DNA from: Toxonevra muliebris
Lineage: Eukaryota > Arthropoda > Insecta > Diptera > Pallopteridae
Direction of reading: 5' to 3'
DNA: 64,000 nt
NCBI GenBank assembly: GCA_963691655.1
Contig: OY829326.1
Location: 115,975,388-116,039,387, forward strand
Each line of letters starts with the position of its first letter. Positions within the stretch are counted from its first letter, which is position 1. The notes under the pieces were generated by a model. That model had not been told where the DNA came from. It worked only from the letters and a program-made list of their open reading frames with translations, and made no database searches. Below are positions 56,941 to 64,000 of the stretch, piece by piece. Position numbers and translations under genes: made by a program.

Positions 56941-57419
56941 AGTTAGTATATACCTTTACCTATTAGAAAGTTGTAAAATCTCCTCCACATTCGTTCAGCT
57001 ACAATTTGCTCTGGTTAAATGCTTATGTGTTTTTACATTTGGTTAACAAAACAATTTCTATAATAAAATATTGTATAATGAGGTAGTTTAAGTTTTTCTT
57101 ACTTTCAACGTGAAAATTTCGACCCTAGGTTATGTGTATAACAAATAAGTGAAAAATCACACAAAAAAATGGACTGAATAAAATCTGTGAGACGTACTTA
57201 TTTTTGAAGCGAGCGTATAATTATTCATTGAAAAAGAAAATTTCATTTAATTTTGACAACTCCTTTTATTTTTGACCAACTTTTGTATGGGATCAACGCA
57301 CCATGAGCGGCTCTAATTTGCGAAAGAACCGGTTTTTGAACCGACCCAGTGATCCAGACAGACTGTGAACCGAATTAAACAACAGATTTTTGTTTTTGAT
57401 TAACATCTCTGATAAATAG

Positions 57420-59270
57420 AACAGAATAATTAAATTAAATGAATTTTAAATTAAATGTCTAAATTTGAATTGAAAATATTAAATCATTTTTCAAAATGCC
57501 TCTTAAAACAAATATATGAGGTAATAAAAGTTCAGTGAATAATAATAATAAAAATAAAATTTAAAACAATTAAAATACAAATACAATAAATAATAAAATA
57601 TGATGAGCCACTGAGTGAGTGAATGAGTAGTAAAAAAAAAAAAGAAGATAATAGCTTCACAATTATTACCAAACAAAACGATCAACTAATAACGCCTATT
57701 TGTTTTTTATTTATTTATTTTATTTTTTTTTTCTTTTGTAGCTCATACACGTATGTAAATACGAGCTGTGATTCTGGTGTAAGTTGTTGTTGTAGCACAC
57801 AAAAACACAAATCACGTTATTATGTCAGAAGCAAACAAACAAACAATGCATGCTCTACATTAGCTAAGTACATAGATACAAGTAAAACCCAGTGATAAAA
57901 ATTAGCTAAACGCAGTTACAACTGAACAAGTGGCAGCAGCAGCAGCAGCAGCAGTAAAGAATGCGCTCGCCTACATGTGCTGCTAGTGCGCACGCAAAAC
58001 GCTTATCATCTCTCATAAAATTTGTCAGGTGGAACTACTCAAATGCTGCATATATTGCAACTGAAGTATGTACAGTCACATTATGAGCAAAGGTAAGTTA
58101 AATTGCCCACCCGCCTCTTGAGCTACCGCCCCCTTTCCCTCGTGCCCTTTCATCATGCACCCTGTCATAATCTACACACTCTAAGTAGTAATCATCACAC
58201 ATTAAATCACAAGACTCATTGAAGCTTAAGCGGTAATAAGCACGCGGATATTTTACCACACGTTCTTCTCTAAATAGCGGGAAGGGGAAGCAAATGAAAC
58301 ATTATGCGGCATTATTTTTTTCTTCTTTCTTAATTTTTTATTATTGATAATATTTGAAATTTTTATTAATGAGTTTTGTTATAATTTTTTTTTGCAATTC
58401 TTCTTATCACTGAACGTGTGTGTTGGTTTTGTTTTTTTTCGCTATTTTTTTTTTTTTTTTTTTTGCTAATGACATGTGCTTGTACCTATTTGGAAAATTT
58501 TACCATTTCCTGATAATTTGTTCAAGTCGAATTTCAAAGTACCTACCTTCCGTTTGCGATATAATCGAGAGAAGAGTTTTTTTTTTTTTTGTTGTTATTT
58601 TTCGTTTCACTAGAAATTTTAAAAACACAAGTTAAGTTATTTTCTAATGATTCTAATAACTTTTTATTTAAACAAATATATTCTTTTTTTTTATTTATAT
58701 TCTGTTTCGTTTGACTTTCGATTGAGAAACACCCGCGCTTTATCTTTCTATGTATGTATATGAGGAACACTGAGACACTTCCGTCCGTACGTTAAAACAT
58801 TTTGTTCGCAACTGAATGTGATTTTTGCTCTTTTTCTGTTTTTTTTTTTTGTTAATAATAATAAAAATTTTTACACACAATTCAGCATTTGTTTTTCTTT
58901 TCAAAATGTATCTACTTTAGAGGTATATAGATAGATGGGCAGACAGCAGACCGACATATACATAGATGGTTTTGCTCATATGTGAGTTGAGTTTTCAGTT
59001 AAATTTAAACACATACTCTGGCAAAATTGTGACGTAAAATTAATTACGTCGTTTGCGATATTCTCTAGTTTTTTTTTTTTACTTATTTATTTTAGTTTTA
59101 TCTAATCTTATCATATCAATTGTAAAATATTCTGTTTCTGCGCGCATTTTCGTTTCATCATATAGCATTGTGTGTGTGTGTGTGTATTTTGATTTGATTA
59201 TTTAATGCTGCCAGAATATGGAAAGCAAAATTTAAAATTATAATTAATTTTTTTGTTTAGTTAAATTAGC
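57420..59270. repeat. Simple-repeat and homopolymer-rich island
   Basis: ATA/AAT-rich tracts lie at 57540-57600, T-runs at 57720-57732 and 58446-58464, a CAG array at 57936-57955, a GC-richer segment at 57955-58270 with CCGCC and CCCCC tracts, and a GT run at 59169-59186. No gene was recognised in the GC-richer part. Frames here are short and repeat-driven. Confidence 0.5.
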
Positions 59271-59274
59271 TTTT

Positions 59275-60547
59275 ATGCCCACTCCTGAAAATTCAAACTG
59301 AAATGTTTTTCACACACAATTTTATGTTCTGCCCACCTCTGTACAAAAAATACTGCGTGCCAAAATACTGACTCGAATATCGTGCGTTTTTTTTTTTTAT
59401 ATATACAAAAAAAGGCACCTGCAACTTTATGCCGAAAGTTGAAAAGCTTTTCATGGGAATATTAAAAATCTTATTTTTAGAATCTCTTTTAAGAAAAAGT
59501 TCCTTGCTTTGTGCTTACCGCTGAACCAAATACAGCGTGCCAAAATTGATTCAAATTTTTTTATTATTAGTTATGTATATTTTTTTATACAAAAATAAGG
59601 CACCTACAAATTTATACAGAATCCATATGGCATGTGTTGAAAAGCTTTTTATCATGTTATTTATGTTGTTGGCAATTTTAAAATTAAAAACATTTTTCAT
59701 GTGTTCTCTTCAAAGAAAACTTTGCGGTCTGCCCACCTCTGAACAAAATATTGCAAACAAAATATTGACTCAAATTTTGCATGTTGATTTTTTTATACAA
59801 ATAAAAGGCACCTACAACTGTAAACCAAATTTCGAAAAGCTTTTCGAAGCTTTTTAAATAGTATATTTTTTTGGGAATTTTATTTTTTGAAACTATTTTG
59901 AGTTTTGTGGTTTGTGCCTACTCATAAACCAAATATTGCATGCCAAATACTGGTTCAAAATATACAAAACGAAAGGCACCTACAACTTTACAATACAGAT
60001 CAGTATTGTCGAATAAAAAAAGCTTTACAACTTGGTAAAAATAAATTAGAAATTATGAATTTACTTCGAAGATAACTTTGTGGCCAGCCCACCTCTGGAT
60101 CTAAGTAATACTGTATGCCAAATGCTGTCTAGAGTTTTTGGATATCTCAGAAATATGTACAACTTTTAGGAAAACATTGAAAAGCTTTTGATAGTGTTCA
60201 TTCTAAATCTTATTTTTAGAAATTGTTTTTAGAATTTTTTTTAATAAATAGTTTTGGTTTCTTGTTTTCCCACTGAACCAAAATCTGTATGTATATTTTG
60301 TTTATTATATTTATGAATTTTTCGGTAAAGAGAAGATATCTGGAATTTGAAATTTTTAATACCGAATCAATGTGGGAATACTGAAAAGTTTTTCTTATTT
60401 GAAAATTTTTAATTTGAAAACAGTTTTTATTGGCTTCTTCAGAAAACTGTGTGGTCTGCCCACCCCTAAACCAAATATTGTGTGCAAAATGCTGACTCGA
60501 TTTTTTTTTGTTGCATGATACTTTTTCATAAAAATAAGGTGCCTACC
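59275..60547. repeat. Satellite-like tandem array, unit about 170-210 bp
   Basis: Diverged units each contain, in order, a GGCACCTACAAC block, GAAAAGCTTTT, a TTTTTGAA-type block, CTGCCCACCTCTGAACCAAA and a GCCAAAATACTGACTCGA block. The first block recurs at about 59414, 59601, 59809 and 59976, then in degraded form to 60536. The array continues beyond the inserted elements at 61236-61384, 61872-61941 and from 63689 to the window end. Unit divergence indicates an old array. Confidence 0.75.
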
Positions 60548-61223
60548 TTATTGAGATCACCTCTAAGTTGGTGTGGGACTGTTTGAGCAAGTTCAATCAA
60601 CTGGGACAACAAAGTCGCTCTATGTTGGGTCCCTGGACACGCAGGAATTGAGGGTAATGAGCAGGCAGACGAGCTTGCAAGAAAGGGGGCAGCAACCACT
60701 TTCGTTGGACCTGAACCCTTCTGTGGAATAGGAGATAGCGTAATCAGGGAATTACTCAGGCAAGCAGAGAGGAACAAGAGGCAAGAACTCTTTACCAATC
60801 TTACGGGACTGAGGCAATCCAAAGCGCTTTTAAGTAATTATAATAAGAGTAGATACGCATTCAGCATTGGTCTCAACAAAAACAGTTTGCGCATATTAGC
60901 TGGTATTCTGACTGGGCATTGCGGGCTCAGAGAACACCTTTGCAAGATGGGGGTTGAGCAAAGCTCAATTTGTAGGTTTTGTAATGAGGAAGACGAATCA
61001 TCAGAACATATTTTAGCTCAAAAGAAGGAAATGTCTGGGCATGCACCAAGTGCCCAGTACCGAGCTAGCATCCATAGATCCGGGCGCAATACTAAAATTC
61101 TTGAGTGAGACTGGACTGGATGAGATACTCTAGGCAGATAAGACTACATAGAAAAGAGGTACGTACAATAGATCTTATAGGTCGCGGTACAACGACAGAA
61201 ACCTCTATAATACAATACAATAC
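60548..61223 (+). mobile_element. 5'-truncated LINE with 12-bp target duplication
   Basis: The 676-bp insertion is flanked by the direct repeat AAGGTGCCTACC (60536-60547 and 61224-61235). It holds the C-terminal part of a LINE ORF2 and ends in a short ATACA-type tail (about 61207-61223). 5' truncation, a 3' tail and a target duplication are the marks of target-primed reverse transcription. The insertion splits one unit of the satellite-like array. Confidence 0.9.
60552..61133 (+). pseudogene. LINE ORF2 C-terminus: RNase H end plus zinc motif
   Basis: The coding relic opens with ITSKLVWDCLSKFNQLG, then after a one-base frameshift the frame 60608-61108 stays open for 167 codons. It contains WVPGHAGIEGNEQADELARK, the end of an RNase H domain (HAG-x-x-GNE-x-AD, the final D being catalytic, 60668-60670). 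Then come ILTGHCGLREHL and CRFCNEEDESSEHIL. The last cysteine of the C-x2-C...H...C motif is lost where a second frameshift occurs near 61015. The true C-terminus continues in another frame as RRKCLGMHQVPSTELAS and stops at 61131-61133. An RNase H domain points to an I, R1, LOA or RNase-H-bearing jockey lineage. The two frameshifts make it non-functional but fairly young. Confidence 0.88.
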
Positions 61224-61235
61224 AAGGTGCCTACC

Positions 61236-61384
61236 ACCCTTTGCCGAATGCTGAAAAGCTTTTCATGCAATTTAAATGTATTCATTGGAAATTCTATTTT
61301 TTGAAAAATAACACAATGTGACAAAAAAAAAAAAAAAATTATGAATATGCTTTTTTCGAGGTTTGAACTTGTCGTAGGTGTGTA
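61236..61384. repeat. Satellite-like unit resuming after the LINE
   Basis: GAATGCTGAAAAGCTTTTCATG follows the LINE duplication as in other array units. A poly-A run lies at 61324-61338. Confidence 0.55.
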
Positions 61385-61871
61385 GTCAAGCAGAAAAAAA
61401 TTTTAAATTGACCCTCAAAATCTGGATTTTGGGCCGAAAAATCCATTTTTGATAGGTTAAAGCATATACTTGCCCGTAACTTTATTTTTATTTATCCGAT
61501 GAGTAAGTTTTTATATGCCATTCAAAAGAAGATATTTTACTGCTTACAACGATGTATAAATTGGAATACCAACGATTTTTAAGGAATACCGGAATTAAAG
61601 GGCAAAATATGAAAATTAAAATTAAAATTTTTCATTTCAAACGGCATTTTGACGACTATTTTGTTTCCCAGTGTATATATAAAAGTATATTAAAGTAAAC
61701 TACATTCAATTCTACATTCCAACGAGCTTTTTTAAATCCTTTGAGATTTGACTGAGATATTCGACTTCCAGAACCATAAACTGGAAAAAAATCCATACAT
61801 TTTTAAGTTGCTGTATTGGATGCTTATTCCTTGATTCTGAATTCTGTGTATAGAGTTTTTTTCTGCTTAAC
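61385..61871. mobile_element. 487-bp TIR element with TA flanks
   Basis: The left end starts GTCAAGCAGAAAAAAA and the reverse-complemented right end starts GTTAAGCAGAAAAAAA, one mismatch in 16. TA stands outside both (61383-61384, 61872-61873). There is no coding frame. TA duplication suggests a Tc1/mariner-type MITE. It sits in the satellite-like array. Confidence 0.6.
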
Positions 61872-62827
61872 TATACATACAGTTTGAGCTATGTCTCGAG
61901 GAAAGTATATTTTCACTGTCACACAGTGTAATTGTTCTCTGCACCCAGAGAAATATTTACCTCGTTTGAAGAAAAACGGCTATCAAATTGAGGAAAAATG
62001 GGAATGATTTGACGCCATAGAAACGGTTTCCTCATTTAGATATACAAAATTTCTTTGAATTGAGGGAATATTTTTTCTTTATTTTAGATAAAAATTTCTT
62101 TGAAAAAAGGAAGTTTTACATAAATTAAAGAAATATATCTTCAATTTGTAGTAATTTACATAGAAATCATGTTTTTTTACTTGTATTCATTTATTACTTT
62201 ATTTTTAATAAGTATTAAGGTTTACATTCATACGCATTTTTACTACAGGCGTCGTCGCCTTGAAATGATGAAAAGATCCTTATGGCCATCGAAAAATTAT
62301 AAATTGAAGTTTATTGAAATTTATTTCTTTCGAATATATTTTGTTTTTTTTTTTTTTCAGAATATATATAAATTTTTTTTCACGAATTATATCAACAGCC
62401 CCAAACACAACCGTTTCGCTTGAAATAGAGACTCCGACTAAAAAATTCAAAAGAAAAGCAAAGCGTACGCGAATGTCTGCTAAGGCCAAAAGAGTAAAGC
62501 TAGTTTTTTGTATATACCAAAATTTTGTATGGAGAACATTTTTGGTATATTCGTCTCTTTCTTACATTTTCTATGCACAAAGAATATGTAAGTTTAATGA
62601 TGCCACCTTATTTTATTCTAAATAAGGTAAATTGTCCCTTTATGGTATTTTGATACTTTTGTTTCGTAGCCAAATGGTGCTTGAATTTTTATATGCTGAT
62701 GCGACTAAATTTTTGGAAGAATCAGGTTTATGGAAACGTCCATTGTTCCATGCACATTTGTGTTAACAATAGACAAAGTAATTCGTAAAAGGTATTGAGT
62801 TAAAATTTTATGCAGCGACGCGTTGTA

Positions 62828-63326
62828 GGTTAGGTTAGGTTGTTGGGGCTGTTCATGAAAGAACACACTGAGACCTATTGGTCCATTGTGATACCCTTGG
62901 GGCTAGTGTTACCTCTTGATCCCCTCCTAATTGAACCAATTTGTGCTTGCAATAAAACGTGATAAGTCTCTAATGTCAGAGGTTGCCAGTTCTGTGAGTC
63001 TACCATAGAAGGGTGCTCCCAAAGTTTAGTGTCTGTGTGCTGCTAAAGCAGGGCAGTTACATATAAAGTGGAAAATGGTCTCTTCTTCCTCTTCATTTCT
63101 ACAGCTTCTGCAGAAGTCATTATAAGGAAGACCTAGTCTACGTGCGTGGCTGCCTATGAGGCAGTACCTGGTTAGAATAGGAACTACCCTACTTATGTGG
63201 ACACGGTCCAGATTAATGAGCGCTTTAGTGCGTTCATGGTCAGGCATTGGCCAAAACTGTCTGGCGATAGCGCAAGTTGGTTCCACTCTCCATCTGCTCT
63301 TCGCAATGTGGGAGAAGTGGTCTTTA
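62828..63326 (-). mobile_element. 5'-truncated LINE, minus strand, with 10-bp target duplication
   Basis: ACGCGTTGTA flanks the insertion on both sides (62818-62827 and 63327-63336). On the minus strand the 499 bp run from the C-terminal end of a LINE ORF2 through a 3' UTR to a tail of AACCTAACCTAACCT. The final 65 bases, from GGTATCACAATGG through GTGTGTT and ACAGCC to the AACCT tail, resemble the SINE 3' ends at 51193 and 56930. Confidence 0.9.
63012..63326 (-). pseudogene. LINE ORF2 C-terminal fragment with zinc motif
   Basis: The minus-strand frame reads from the truncation point into PMPDHERTKALINLDRVHIS, then RVVPILTRYCLIGSHARRLG and YNDFCRSCRNEEEEETIFHF, ending CNCPALAAHRH before a stop at about 63023. 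The C-x2-C, histidine and cysteine pattern (CRSC, then H, then CNC) is complete, as in the C-terminal motif after RNase H in several LINE clades. RNase H itself, the reverse transcriptase and the endonuclease are truncated away. No frameshift is seen in the remaining part before the stop, but a further conserved GAPFYGRLTEL-type stretch lies after the stop, so the stop may be a mutation. It is distinct from the LINE at 60548 in sequence and tail. Confidence 0.85.
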
Positions 63327-63688
63327 ACGCGTTGTAAGGACTAAGTTTTATAAAAAAAGATATATGTAGATGCCCATTTACCACACCCATATACATCTTG
63401 TATTTTACCTACATCTTGTATTTTACCTACTTTTTTATCTTACTTTCCTTTAATTTTAGTTTTAACAACTTCATTAAAATTTGGGATTTTATTGCAATTG
63501 TTGAGCAGTACCGCAACTAAATTTCAAAAAATGAAGAAGTAACTTACTTCAAATTGAACACAATAGTTGCACGAAAGGAACACATTTTTCTTCATTTTGA
63601 GAAAAATTTACATAAACGAGAGAAATTTTCGTGGGTTCAAATTGAGGAAACTTTTTCTTTGTTTTAGAGATGGGTATTTTTCTGGGTG

Positions 63689-64000
63689 TGTCCACACCTG
63701 AACCAAACACTATATGCAAAGTACTGTTTGCTGTGTTACCTTATGGGCCTACATATTTTGTATCGATTTCGTGTGGCAAGCGCTGAAAAGTTGTCGCCTC
63801 GAGCGGAAATTGTTACCTCCCGCTTTCAGTCCCATCTTTCCTTGTAATTCACCAGCTTGTTTTTTTTTTTTAATTAAAACTTTTTCATTTTTCTTTGTAA
63901 TCATGAAAATTATTCTTATGAATCGCTGCGCATAAATCATAAATGCTGAAAAGACTCGATCGAAAAAAAAAATACCCATTACTGGCATTAAATTTCTATA
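63689..64000. repeat. Satellite-like array, continuing to the window end
   Basis: ACCTGAACCAAACACTATATGC and CGCTGAAAAGTTGT repeat the order of blocks seen in 59275-60547. AAATGCTGAAAAGACTCG recurs at about 63942. The frames 63714-63935 and 63749-63988 are array translations. Confidence 0.55.

Larger units (their letters stand above)
55772..57411. mobile_element. Probable hAT-type element, nested host for a SINE and a micro-MITE
   Basis: The left end starts CAGTGATGGAAGCC and the reverse-complemented right end starts CAGAGATGTTAATC. The flanking octamers are ATAAATTG (55764-55771) and ATAAATAG (57412-57419), 7 of 8 identical. Subterminal GAACC motifs occur near both ends (55793-55820 and 57328-57345). 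The 1640 bp include the TTAA micro-MITE (56162-56245) and a SINE (56627-56940), so the original element was about 1.2 kb. No transposase frame remains. The TIR is short and imperfect. Confidence 0.5.
61942..63688. mobile_element. TIR element starting CACCCAGA, hosting a LINE
   Basis: The left end starts CACCCAGAGAAATATTTACC and the reverse-complemented right end starts CACCCAGAAAAATACCCATC. Subterminal repeats of AAATTGAGGAAA lie in both orientations (about 61986, 62050, 63640). TG occurs directly outside both ends, and the surrounding array reads through if one TG is removed (TCTG then TCCACACCTGAACC). This suggests a 2-bp duplication. Without the nested LINE it is about 1.24 kb. The frame at 62314-62625 (KKFKRKAKRTRMSAKAKRVK) is lysine/arginine-rich and matches no transposase I know. 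Confidence 0.55.

Noticed and set aside
59275..60547. CRISPR-like array because of regularly spaced repeats
   Set aside because: Units are 170-210 bp, diverged along their whole length, and the DNA is eukaryotic in character.
60526..60822. 98-codon minus-strand frame
   Set aside because: It is antisense to the LINE RNase H region, which has clear motifs on the plus strand.
61910..61930. Second Transib terminus (CACAGTGTAA)
   Set aside because: Only ten bases match, with no 5-bp duplication or partner end; likely chance within the satellite-like array.

Overview
The window looks like a stretch of non-coding chromosomal DNA from a higher fly (Diptera, Brachycera). It is AT-rich. It holds no bacterial-type operons and no host protein-coding exon that I can support. 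The fly assignment is inference. It rests on the repeat classes present (mariner, Tc1, jockey-type LINEs, a tRNA-Glu-derived SINE) and on GA, CA, CAG and GTAT microsatellite islands typical of fly introns and intergenic DNA. I cannot name the species.

Layout. 1-3100: a broken Tc1/mariner element, a broken mariner and a TTAA-flanked MITE. 3861-6300: microsatellite-rich island. 6689-8331: a complete-ended but dead Tc1-like element, with 186 bp of it repeated at 9130-9315. 9686-10692: a hAT-like transposase fragment beside a second TTAA MITE. 13931-16960: the largest microsatellite-rich island. 18024-19182: a Transib-like element with RSS-like ends. 19634-20260: another Tc1/mariner relic. 20935-21829: a hAT MITE with a perfect 8-bp target duplication. 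23367-24483: a mariner on the minus strand. 27539-28545: a three-unit tandem repeat split by a TTAA MITE. 31555-32724: two tandem repeats. 36683-37043: a pogo/Tigger-like MITE. 39106-39959: a long-TIR element. 40652-40727: a near-perfect hairpin. 41814-42414: a CACTA/Chapaev-like element. 45678-46551: a long inverted repeat carrying a jockey fragment. 50931-51461: a SINE whose tail is about 270 bp of (AACCT)n. 53425-53960: a jockey reverse transcriptase relic. 55772-57411: a probable hAT element holding a SINE and a micro-MITE. 59275-64000: a satellite-like array invaded by two LINEs and two TIR elements.

The window is a layered record of transposition. Many insertions still show exact target duplications: 2-bp TA, TTAA, 3-bp TAA, 5-bp CGACG, 8-bp GATAGAAT, and 10-12 bp LINE/SINE duplications. 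Nearly every coding relic carries frameshifts, stops or lost catalytic residues, so nothing here looks able to move on its own. The points most worth a second look are the RSS-like asymmetric ends at 18024-19182, the 3' tail shared by the SINE and a LINE in the same window together with its TTAGG-type repeat, the hairpin at 40652-40727, and the TTAA insertion whose empty site can be read from a neighbouring repeat unit.

Simple-repeat islands alternate with AT-rich, transposon-filled stretches. The islands may be the retained unique or regulatory DNA of a large intron or intergenic region, but that is inference.
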